DNA of 6,965 nt from Clostridia bacterium (GTDB lineage Bacteria > Bacillota_A > Clostridia > Oscillospirales > QAKW01): positions 1-6,965 of the forward strand of contig JAFQKO010000173.1 of NCBI GenBank assembly GCA_017396865.1, read 5' to 3'. The position numbers and the translations under genes are program-made. The notes beneath the pieces were generated by a model, which made no database searches, was not told where the DNA came from, and saw only the letters and a list, made by a program, of their open reading frames with translations. Of this stretch, positions 1 through 5,892 are shown in pieces. Position 1 is the stretch's first letter, and every line of letters begins with the position of its first letter.

Positions 1-872
1 GAGGCAAAATAGTTGGCGGTCTGGTTGGAGGCGCGCTTGATGTCCTTAAAGGTGAAGCGGCGCTCGTTTTTGTTGACGTCCAGATGGAGCATGGCCAGCT
101 TATCGGGATATTTCTCGGCGATGGCATCCACGATGTCGAAGCCGTAGTTGAAGTTGTCGGTGTTGACAAACTCGATTCTTTGCAGGCGGCCCTTTTCGTC
201 CTCCTCGGTCTTAACAAACTGCTCGCAGATGAGCTGCTCGGACTTACGGGCGGTGGCGATGCTCTTGCGCACCGTCGTCTCCTTGGTCTCCTCACCGGGC
301 AGAACAACGGCTAAAAAGGAGCAGGCCTCGCCGTCAACGGCGATCATGCCGTGGGGGGTGGAGGAGTTATAGTAGATGCTGTCGCCCTCCCGCAGGATCT
401 CGGTGTTATCACCGACCTGCACCTTCAGCGAGCCGGAGAGGATCAGGTCGAATTCTTGGCCGCTGTGCTTGGTGAGGTGGATGGGCTTATTCTGCTGGGC
501 GGGGTCGAAATCGTAGCGCACGAAATAGGGCTCTGCGATCTTATCGCGGAACATCGGGGCTAAGTTGCGGATGTCGATGCCGTCCTCCTGCGCGGTGGTC
601 TGGCCGTGACCCTTGCGGGTAACGGTGTAGCCGGAAAGGCGGGCGGAATGACCCTCCAAAAGCTCGGTCAGCTCCACGTCGAAGGCTAAAGCACATTTAT
701 GAATAAAGGTGAACGGAATGTCCGCTTGCGCGTTTTCGTAAATCAGATATTGCTCCCGAGATACTTCCGTTTTGGCCGCCATTTCGCCAACAGACCAGCC
801 TAAAATGTCACGCATCTCCTTAATACGGGCGGCGATCTCCGAAAGCCGAAGCATTGAGGTGTTAGTTTCCAT
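1..872 (-). CDS. XRE helix-turn-helix / cupin / acyl-CoA synthetase fusion protein (3' end beyond window)
   Basis: The frame is open from ATG 872-870 to the left edge: 290 residues visible, no stop. A GGAGA ribosome binding site sits 8 nt upstream of the ATG. Residues ~9-73 form an XRE-type helix-turn-helix (SEIAARIKEMRDILGWSVGE, then VSREQYLIYE). Residues ~117-190 form a cupin barrel, with H132, H136 and E140 in motif 1 and GDSIYYNSSTPHG (H174) in motif 2. From ~215 the chain becomes the N-terminal region of a medium-chain-type AMP-forming acyl-CoA synthetase (NFNYGFDIVDAIAEKYPDKLA, then RRFTFKDIKRASNQTANYF). HTH-cupin proteins are normally stand-alone regulators and these synthetases stand-alone enzymes. 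No methionine lies between residues 176 and 261, so an ATG start serving only the synthetase is unlikely. The gene follows an isoleucine-type T-box leader. The ATP-binding and catalytic motifs lie outside the window, so activity and substrate are not shown. A chain stopping soon after the left edge cannot be excluded. Confidence 0.85.
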   Translation of the reverse strand, partial: METNTSMLRLSEIAARIKEMRDILGWSVGEMAAKTEVSREQYLIYENAQADIPFTFIHKCALAFDVELTELLEGHSARLSGYTVTRKGHGQTTAQEDGIDIRNLAPMFRDKIAEPYFVRYDFDPAQQNKPIHLTKHSGQEFDLILSGSLKVQVGDNTEILREGDSIYYNSSTPHGMIAVDGEACSFLAVVLPGEETKETTVRKSIATARKSEQLICEQFVKTEEDEKGRLQRIEFVNTDNFNYGFDIVDAIAEKYPDKLAMLHLDVNKNERRFTFKDIKRASNQTANYFA

Positions 873-903
873 GTTGATGTTCTCCTTTCAAAAATACAGT
901 TTT

Positions 904-944
904 AAAATAAAAAAACTCGTCTCAAATTTCTTTGAGACGAGTTT
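904..944 (-). terminator. T-box intrinsic terminator hairpin
   Basis: A perfect 14-bp stem (minus-strand 944-931 with 926-913) closes a GAAA tetraloop at 930-927. It is followed by a T-rich stretch interrupted by one A, down to 904. The left arm includes CTCAAA, which the T-box antiterminator would occupy instead, so the hairpin should form only when charged tRNA is bound or no tRNA is bound. It lies 31 nt before the start codon at 872. Confidence 0.93.
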
Positions 945-1178
945 GAATAAACAATACCCGCGGTACCACTCAAATTGCATCCTTAAGATGCCCCTCAGGC
1001 TCCATCAAGCCTTATGCTTTCACGCAGCAGTTACGGAAGGCGCCTACATAAATTTCGGACCTTCAGCTCGGAAGTGATGGGATACTCGGCGCTCCTTTAC
1101 CGGGATCACACCATCCCCGGCTCTCTTTGAAATTCCTGCCGAATCCGTCTTCGTCATCGCTTTTACTATTTGAATTAT
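904..1178 (-). promoter_or_regulatory. T-box riboswitch (tRNA-sensing leader), predicted isoleucine-specific
   Basis: Read on the minus strand, this has the parts of a T-box leader in order. The distal Stem I arm contains AAAGAGAGCCGG and GGTGTGATCCCGG. The helix above the specifier loop pairs 1144-1138 (ATTCGGC) with 1090-1084 (GCCGAGT). The helix below pairs GAAG (1152-1149) with CTTC (1074-1071). The loop is 4 nt on the 5' side and 9 nt on the 3' side, the same spacing as I recall for B. subtilis glyQS. That places the specifier codon at 1078-1076, ATC (isoleucine), followed by the conserved A. The antiterminator carries the T-box core GTGGTACCGCGGG. Its TGGT (968-965) would pair with the ACCA end of a tRNA with discriminator A73, as tRNA-Ile has. 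TTTGAG (974-969) can pair with CTCAAA (936-931), competing with the terminator. Uncharged tRNA-Ile is expected to allow read-through into the fusion gene. Confidence 0.93.
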
Positions 1179-1184
1179 GGGCTC

Positions 1185-1213
1185 ATTTTAGCACTATGAT
1201 TTTTATTTGTCAA
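1185..1213 (-). promoter_or_regulatory. Sigma-A/sigma-70 promoter for the T-box transcript
   Basis: On the minus strand, TTGACA (1213-1208) and TAAAAT (1190-1185) are separated by exactly 17 nt. The -35 is a perfect consensus and the -10 differs at one base. Transcription should begin near A1178, just ahead of the T-box Stem I. The promoter lies 26 nt after the stop codon of the upstream membrane-protein gene. Confidence 0.85.
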
Positions 1214-1238
1214 TAGTTTTTTTGAAAAATGTGAGCGG

Positions 1239-1826
1239 TTATTCTTTTTCTAGATCTTGAAATTGCTTCGATGTGACAAAAATAGGCAAAACACCGCAGG
1301 TTTTACAAGTTTGCAACGTCTCTTGTAAAGCTTTGCAGTTGGGGCAAGTCCATTGAAATTCGGAGTTTGGGGAAATTGATAATTGGTTATATTTTATGAA
1401 TTTACTTTTTCGGCGATTCGTCAAATGATATCTGTAAAAAAATGCGCCGACGGTGGACAGGCAGAAGATACAACTTCCGACGATGCCCCAAGGTATAATG
1501 GGCATTATAGGACTAATGGTCTCTGAAGAAAGAATGGAAATTGCCGCAACATGAAAACTTATGTATGCAACATATAGAAACCAAAAGAACGAATCGTACT
1601 TTAATGATTTGTATAAGAAAAAATAAAAGAGCAATTTGATGAAAACATAAGTTATTTTGATATAGGTGTAAGTAGAATCAACTGAATTAAGGTGGTTTAA
1701 GGATGAGGTTGCAGTGTTATTAGTTGTTGTGTAAAACCACATAGATAAATAAATCAAGATAAGTACAAAAAACAAAGAGTAAAATATTAGTTTGTCTATA
1801 GATGTTATGCTTTTTTGTTGCGCCAT
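1239..1826 (-). CDS. Unknown four-helix membrane protein with C-terminal zinc ribbon
   Basis: I do not recognise the family of this 195-residue protein. Four hydrophobic segments are visible at about residues 13-32, 57-73, 79-100 and 108-134. The cluster RRKSK follows the last one, so by the positive-inside rule the C-terminus is probably cytoplasmic. The tail has a zinc-ribbon pattern, CPNC at 161-164 and CKTC at 174-177 (CX2C-X9-CX2C), which could bind zinc and a partner or nucleic acid. The ATG lies 22 nt inside the upstream 61-residue gene and has no clear Shine-Dalgarno, so translation may be coupled to that gene. The next methionine (residue 29) would lose the first helix. Composition is strikingly A+T-rich: 41 of 180 bases are G or C in the three blocks counted (1561-1680 and 1741-1800). 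This could reflect horizontal acquisition or simply hydrophobic codons. No terminator is visible after the stop. Confidence 0.75.
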   Translation of the reverse strand: MAQQKSITSIDKLIFYSLFFVLILIYLSMWFYTTTNNTATSSLNHLNSVDSTYTYIKITYVFIKLLFYFFLYKSLKYDSFFWFLYVAYISFHVAAISILSSETISPIMPIIPWGIVGSCIFCLSTVGAFFYRYHLTNRRKSKFIKYNQLSISPNSEFQWTCPNCKALQETLQTCKTCGVLPIFVTSKQFQDLEKE

Positions 1827-1990
1827 TTAATGTAAAGGTCAAAATCAGGCTTGCTTTCTTCTTGGATTAGGGGTTGCTTTTGGTTAAAAACAACAGACGT
1901 ACCTATATGATTTTTTAAGGGGGATTTTTCGATTGTTTTGCCGGCAATCTCATCTGCAAATTGCGGCACATAGGGTGTTTTCTTTTTCAT
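1805..1990 (-). CDS. Small orphan protein, 61 residues
   Basis: This small hydrophilic protein begins MKKKTPYVPQFADEIAGKT and ends in the basic run KWRNKKA. It has no hydrophobic helix, no cysteines and no motif I recognise. Support for a real gene comes from its signals: a strong AAAGGAGA ribosome binding site 5 nt ahead of the ATG, a start only 11 nt after the stop of the hexosaminidase gene, and a 22-nt overlap with the membrane-protein gene. A counted block (1921-1980) is about 45% G+C, between the flanking gene types. It may act with the membrane protein or serve partly to couple that gene's translation; the sequence does not say which. Confidence 0.65.
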   Translation of the reverse strand: MKKKTPYVPQFADEIAGKTIEKSPLKNHIGTSVVFNQKQPLIQEESKPDFDLYIKWRNKKA

Positions 1991-2001
1991 AATTTTCTCC
2001 T

Positions 2002-3435
2002 TTACAATTCCTGAATCAGCATAAAAATGCGGCGAACGACGGGGAGATAATGGGTACGATGGAGGAATTCTTCATCGTCCCAAAGCCGCTCCACCCGCCA
2101 GACCCGCTCGGCGAAGGCGGGCAGGTTTTCAACGGCGCGGCTGATCTCCTGCTCGTAGGTACATTCCCAGATGGAATACTGACCGCCCAATACCTGCTCG
2201 GTGGGCGCAACGTGGATGGGATTGAGCCGTGCAGGGGAGTTCGGCCACCAATGCTGCCATTGATGCACATCCCAATTCAAGATCTCGGGCACGCCCCAGC
2301 GATGGTTGGGGGAGGGCACGATGTAGAGGGGCTTCCAGCTTCCGTTGATGATCTTGAAGCCCGCTTTAAGCAGGTCGGGCGCCAGATGATAATGGGATTC
2401 CCAGGCGCAAACGATGGTCTCCTTGGGGATGTGGTGGACGCCCTTGGGCGGGAAGCCCTCCCAAACGATGGGGGTTCTGCCCAGCGCCAGCACCATGCGG
2501 GATACCCGACCGACGAACTCGCTGTAGAGTTCGTATTCGTCCTCGATGCCCTGCTCGGCCATGTAGCGCTTGCAGTGGGTGCAGTAGTTCCAGGTTTTGA
2601 TGTTGGCTTCGTCGCCGCCGATGTGGATATAAGGCGAGTTGGGGAAAAGCTCGCAGATCTCTGCGAGCAGGGTTTGGATGGCCGTCATCGTTTCGGGCTT
2701 ACCGGCGCAAACGATGTTTTTACCGGTTACCTTTTCGCCCGATTCGGTGTAGCTGACTCCGCCCTCGCCCTCCAGCTCGTTGGCAAAGAGCTCGGGATAG
2801 GCCGCATTGAGCGCCTTGGCGTGGCCGGGTGCTTCAAATTCGGGGATGAGGGTGATGCCCCGTGCGGCGGCGTAGGCATTCATCTCGGCGATCTCCTCAA
2901 GGGTGTAGTGCTTGCCCTCGTTCAGCTTAGGGTAGGCCTTGGAGGGAAGGGTGAAGGCCTGATCGTCTACAAAGTGAAGCTGCAGATAGTTGAGCTTCAG
3001 CATAAAGCAGATGTCGATATAGCGCAATACCGTTTTGGCGGGATGCCATTGGCGGGCCAGATCGATCATCACGGCGCGGTAGCTCTTTTCGGGCGCATCC
3101 TCGATCAGCGCCTTTTCCATCGTTAAGGTATCCTTGGCCTCGACCGCCATCAGCAGGGTGGCGCAGGCATGGAGGATCCCCGCCTCGTCGGCGGCGAAAA
3201 GGGTGATCCCCTCGCGGCTGTCGATACGGTAGCCCTCGGGCGGGAGCGAGGCATCTTTTTTTAAGAGAATGCCGCCCTCGGCGATGGCAAGGGGCTTGCG
3301 GAAGATCTTTTCAAAAGAAGCTGCCAGCACCTCGCATTGAGCGGGAAAATCGGCGCTGTATACGGTATAGGGAATGGAGACCGTCCCCTCGATCGGTTCG
3401 ATTTTTTGCGGGGTGGGAATGATATTTTGAAGCAT
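2002..3435 (-). CDS. Cytoplasmic beta-N-acetylhexosaminidase, GH20 family
   Basis: This 477-residue enzyme should remove terminal beta-linked N-acetylglucosamine or N-acetylgalactosamine from oligosaccharides by substrate-assisted catalysis. Residues ~1-110 resemble the GH20b N-terminal domain (IPTPQKIEP near the start). The (beta/alpha)8 catalytic domain runs from ~115 to ~450. It shows the substrate-binding Arg120 (SYRAVMIDLARQWHP), LIPEFEAPGH at 196-205, the catalytic Asp275-Glu276 pair in HIGGDEAN, and the C-terminal aromatic motif GGQYSIWE at 417-424. Length suits a compact GH20 without extra carbohydrate-binding modules. There is no signal peptide or membrane anchor, so it probably acts in the cytoplasm on imported oligosaccharides or wall fragments. 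An AGGAGG ribosome binding site lies 8 nt before the ATG. The gene starts a probable three-gene operon and follows the GlmM/GlmU-like pair, separated from it by a terminator. The exact natural substrate cannot be read from the sequence. Confidence 0.95.
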   Translation of the reverse strand: MLQNIIPTPQKIEPIEGTVSIPYTVYSADFPAQCEVLAASFEKIFRKPLAIAEGGILLKKDASLPPEGYRIDSREGITLFAADEAGILHACATLLMAVEAKDTLTMEKALIEDAPEKSYRAVMIDLARQWHPAKTVLRYIDICFMLKLNYLQLHFVDDQAFTLPSKAYPKLNEGKHYTLEEIAEMNAYAAARGITLIPEFEAPGHAKALNAAYPELFANELEGEGGVSYTESGEKVTGKNIVCAGKPETMTAIQTLLAEICELFPNSPYIHIGGDEANIKTWNYCTHCKRYMAEQGIEDEYELYSEFVGRVSRMVLALGRTPIVWEGFPPKGVHHIPKETIVCAWESHYHLAPDLLKAGFKIINGSWKPLYIVPSPNHRWGVPEILNWDVHQWQHWWPNSPARLNPIHVAPTEQVLGGQYSIWECTYEQEISRAVENLPAFAERVWRVERLWDDEEFLHRTHYLPVVRRIFMLIQEL

Positions 3436-3464
3436 GATGAATCCCTCCTTTTTTTGATGCTTTT

Positions 3465-3493
3465 ATTGTACTTCATTAGGGGACAAAAAGCAA
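3465..3493 (-). promoter_or_regulatory. Candidate promoter for the hexosaminidase operon
   Basis: On the minus strand, TACAAT (3470-3465) is preceded at 17 nt by TTGCTT (3493-3488). The -10 is good, the -35 only partly matches consensus. Its position between the upstream terminator and the hexosaminidase ribosome binding site is right for an independent promoter. The call rests on position and two short motifs only. Confidence 0.45.
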
Positions 3494-3494
3494 C

Positions 3495-3523
3495 AAAAAA
3501 TGGTGGGTAAACCCACCATTTTT
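3495..3523 (-). terminator. Intrinsic terminator after the GlmM / beta-helix pair
   Basis: A perfect 12-bp inverted repeat (3496-3507 with 3512-3523) has a 4-nt loop and, on the minus strand, ends in a run of six T. It begins 5 nt after the stop codon of the beta-helix gene and separates the amino-sugar unit from the hexosaminidase operon. The arms are T- or A-rich at both ends, so it could work in both directions, but no plus-strand gene points at it. Confidence 0.88.
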
Positions 3524-3528
3524 CAGAA

Positions 3529-4191
3529 TTATTTTCTTTTCACAACGTTGGTTGTCGATTTCACAATGCAATCGGCGGGGTAGACCCCGCGGCAGGCGGT
3601 GAGGGGGTAAACAGAGGTGTTTTTGCCGATCACCGTACCGGGGTTGAGAACGCAACCGCAGCCCACGTCCGCGCCGTCGGCCAGCAGTGCACCGATTTTT
3701 TTAATGTCGGTCTGATAGTCCTCCTCGCCGCGGATGACGACGGGCTTTTTATCGGCCTTCAGGTTGGAGCAGACCGCACCCGCACCCATATGGGAATGGT
3801 TGCCGAGAACGGAATCGCCCACGTAGTTATAGTGCGGCACCTGCACGTCGTTGAGCAGGATGCAGTTTTTCATCTCGGTGGAGTTGCCGATGACGCACCC
3901 CTCCCCGATGATCACGTTGCCCCGCAAAAAGGCACCGGGGCGCAGCTCGGTATTGCTGCCGATGATGGCGGGGGCTTCAATGGTAACGGTAGGGTAGATC
4001 TTGACGTTTTCTCCCACTAAAACGCCTTCTTTTAAGAGGGTAAAGCCTTCGATGCCGCTCTCCAGCAGCTTTTGAATGGTCTCTCCGATTTTCGGCAGCA
4101 TTTCCCATGGGTATTCTGCCTGCTTAAAAAGGGCAGTGAGGTAGGGCGTTTTGCAATCGTACAGCTCTTTGGTTTGAACCTTTTTAATCAA
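3529..4191 (-). CDS. GlmU-like acetyltransferase domain protein (left-handed beta-helix), no uridylyltransferase domain
   Basis: This 220-residue protein has a helical N-terminal part (~1-55) and then hexapeptide repeats of a left-handed beta-helix (VGENVKIYPT, IGSNTELRPG, IGEGCVIG, IGKNTSVYP). Alignment by hand to the C-terminal domain of E. coli GlmU, from memory, places Arg84, Lys108, catalytic-base-equivalent His120, Tyr123, Asn143 and Lys149 on GlmU Arg333, Lys351, His363, Tyr366, Asn386 and Lys392. Two positions differ: GlmU Asn377 is His134 and Tyr387 is Leu144. It may acetylate glucosamine-1-phosphate, the product of the mutase encoded just upstream, but the substitutions leave another amino sugar possible. 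GlmU is normally about 450 residues with a nucleotidyltransferase half, absent here. The start is TTG (4191-4189), 8 nt inside the mutase gene, with AAAGGGG 8 nt upstream. A tight two-gene unit ended by a terminator supports a shared pathway. Confidence 0.85.
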   Translation of the reverse strand: MIKKVQTKELYDCKTPYLTALFKQAEYPWEMLPKIGETIQKLLESGIEGFTLLKEGVLVGENVKIYPTVTIEAPAIIGSNTELRPGAFLRGNVIIGEGCVIGNSTEMKNCILLNDVQVPHYNYVGDSVLGNHSHMGAGAVCSNLKADKKPVVIRGEEDYQTDIKKIGALLADGADVGCGCVLNPGTVIGKNTSVYPLTACRGVYPADCIVKSTTNVVKRK

Positions 4192-5803
4192 CTTGATGAC
4201 CCCTTTCTATGATGACGTCGGTGATCTCTTTGGTATATTCCATGCAAAGGGCCTCGGTCTCGGCCTCCACCATGACGCGTACCACCGGCTCGGTGCCGCT
4301 CTGCCGCAGCAGAACACGGCCGTTGCCGTTGATCTTTTGCTCCACGGCGGCGATGGCCGCCTGCACCGCCTCGTCGGCAGAAACGGCCGCCTTATCGGCC
4401 ACCTTGATGTTTTGGGTGAATTGGGGGAAGAATTTCAGCGGCTCTGCCAGCTTGGCAAGGGTGGATTTGGTGTCGCAAAGCTCCTCTGCCAGCATGATGG
4501 CGGTCAGCAGACCGTCGCCTGTGGTGGCATATTTTTTGAGGATGATATGGCCCGAATGCTCGCCGCCGAGGGCGTAGTCGCATTGCGCCATCCGCTCGTA
4601 AACGAAGCGGTCGCCCACGGTGGTGTGCACCGTTTCGATGCCTGCCTCCTTGAGGCCTGCGGTCAGACCGCTGTTGGACATAATGGTGGCAACCACCGTG
4701 TTGTTATTGAGCATTCCGCGGCTCTTCAGCCGCTTGCCGAGGATATAAAGGATGGCGTCACCGTCTACGATGTTGCCGTGTTCATCCACCGCGATACAGC
4801 GGTCGGCATCGCCGTCGAAGGCGAAGCCGAGGTCGAGGTGCTGCTCCCGCACCAAGCTGCAAAGCCGCTCCATATGGGTGGAGCCGCAGCCCTGATTGAC
4901 GTTGAGGCCGTCCGGCTCGGCGCCGATCACCACCGTTTGGGCACCCAAGGCGCCGAATACGGCGTTGGCGATCATCCAGGAGGCGCCGTTGGCGCAATCC
5001 AAGCCGATCCGCAGATGGCGGTAGGAGTGGGAGGCCAAGGAGATAAGGTAGGCCACGTAGCGATTTCTGCCCGCCACGTAGTCCACGATGCAACCGATCC
5101 GCTCCCGCTTGGCCAGCGGCAGATCCGCCTCGGCAATGCCCAAGGCGGTCAGATCGCCGTCGATATAGGCTTCAATCAGGGCGGTGGTGTCGTCGTCCAG
5201 CTTTTCACCGTGGCGGTTGATCACCTTGATGCCGTTATCGGTAAAGGGATTATGGGAGGCGGTGATCATAATACCGCAATCAAACTCATCCTGGCGGGTG
5301 ACGTAGGAGATGCTGGGGGTGGTGGTAACGTGCAGCATATAGGCATCCGCACCCGAGGCGGTGATGCCCGCTACGATGGAATATTCCAGCATATAGCTGG
5401 AGCGGCGGGTATCCTTGCCGATGACGATGCGGGGCCGATAGTTGGCCTGCCGCCCTGCCAAGGCCGAGCCGTAGTACCAGCCGAGGAAGCGGCCGATCTT
5501 ATAGGCGTGCATGGAGGTGAGGTCCTTATTGGCCTCGCCGCGGAAGCCGTCGGTCCCGAAATATTTATTGCGCTTGGGCGCTTGCGGGTTGTTGCCGGGC
5601 AGGGGGATCTCGTCCTGCAAAAGCTCATCGGTGGAGATGCCGAAGAGGGTGCAGAGCTGCAGCACCTTATCGATCTGCGGCAATGCCTGATCCATCTCCC
5701 ATTTGGAAACCGATTGGCGGGATACCGAGATCTGCTCGGCAAGCTGCTCCTGCGAAATATCTGCGGCGGTGCGTAAGTGCAAAATCTTTTCACCGATTGT
5801 CAT
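4184..5803 (-). CDS. glmM: XRE helix-turn-helix fused to phosphoglucosamine mutase (GlmM)
   Basis: The 539-residue product interconverts glucosamine-6-phosphate and glucosamine-1-phosphate on the route to UDP-GlcNAc and cell wall, if the enzyme part is active. Residues 1-~65 are a complete XRE-type helix-turn-helix (MTIGEKILHLRTAADISQEQ, then VSRQSVSKWE). After a short linker, GlmM starts at KYFGTDGFRGEAN (80-92). All signature sites are present: phosphoserine Ser183 in TASHNP, metal-binding Asp330, Asp332 and Asp334 in DGDADR, sugar loop GGEHSGH at 413-419, and phosphate loop RQSGTEPVVRV at 500-510. GlmM alone is about 445-450 residues and lacks the DNA-binding part, so the extra ~80 residues are a true N-terminal extension. 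No start codon suits a mutase-only product: the first internal methionine, 38, lies within the HTH. The 3' end overlaps the GlmU-like gene by 8 nt. The Shine-Dalgarno (AAAGTGGG) is weak and set back. The fusion could couple amino-sugar flux to transcription. Confidence 0.93.
   Translation of the reverse strand: MTIGEKILHLRTAADISQEQLAEQISVSRQSVSKWEMDQALPQIDKVLQLCTLFGISTDELLQDEIPLPGNNPQAPKRNKYFGTDGFRGEANKDLTSMHAYKIGRFLGWYYGSALAGRQANYRPRIVIGKDTRRSSYMLEYSIVAGITASGADAYMLHVTTTPSISYVTRQDEFDCGIMITASHNPFTDNGIKVINRHGEKLDDDTTALIEAYIDGDLTALGIAEADLPLAKRERIGCIVDYVAGRNRYVAYLISLASHSYRHLRIGLDCANGASWMIANAVFGALGAQTVVIGAEPDGLNVNQGCGSTHMERLCSLVREQHLDLGFAFDGDADRCIAVDEHGNIVDGDAILYILGKRLKSRGMLNNNTVVATIMSNSGLTAGLKEAGIETVHTTVGDRFVYERMAQCDYALGGEHSGHIILKKYATTGDGLLTAIMLAEELCDTKSTLAKLAEPLKFFPQFTQNIKVADKAAVSADEAVQAAIAAVEQKINGNGRVLLRQSGTEPVVRVMVEAETEALCMEYTKEITDVIIERGHQVD
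4200..4206 (-). promoter_or_regulatory. Ribosome binding site that fixes the TTG start of the beta-helix gene
   Basis: AAAGGGG on the minus strand lies inside the 3' end of the mutase gene, 8 nt before TTG 4191-4189. No ATG lies in this frame near the N-terminus, so the Shine-Dalgarno decides the start. The resulting 8-nt gene overlap suggests translational coupling. Confidence 0.65.
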
Positions 5804-5862
5804 GATAAAATACCCACTTTCCGATTAATATAATTACAGTTTATGATATTAGCAGATGAATT

Positions 5863-5882
5863 ATCAACTTTCAATCAACTTT
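5863..5882 (-). repeat. Direct repeat in the glmM leader
   Basis: On the minus strand the 9-mer AAAGTTGAT occurs twice (5882-5874 and 5871-5863) with an 11-bp period, about one helical turn. It lies in the leader of the HTH-GlmM gene, ~60-80 nt before its ATG. Such phased copies suit binding by a dimeric regulator on one face of DNA; no regulator is shown. Confidence 0.55.
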
Positions 5883-5892
5883 GCCTTGCATT

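Noticed and set aside
84..563. Short plus-strand open frames near the left edge
   Set aside because: They lie antisense to the HTH-cupin-synthetase frame, which carries clear domain motifs. Their predicted products are low-complexity.
772..1077. Plus-strand open frame of 101 residues
   Set aside because: It crosses the start of the fusion gene and the T-box RNA in antisense. The RNA motifs explain the sequence better.
2050..3126. Long plus-strand open frame (358 residues) opposite the hexosaminidase
   Set aside because: It is antisense to a clear GH20 gene with intact catalytic motifs. Its Gly/Val/Asp/Leu-rich product shows no domain, and it reflects the codon bias of the real gene in G+C-rich sequence.
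4193..5776. Long plus-strand open frame (527 residues) opposite glmM
   Set aside because: It mirrors the GlmM coding frame, has no recognisable motifs, and there is no promoter or ribosome binding site suited to it. GlmM is complete on the other strand.
4392..5793. Smaller minus-strand frames within glmM (4392-4583, 4782-5093, 5371-5793)
   Set aside because: They are Arg/Pro-rich alternative frames of the glmM gene without their own initiation signals.
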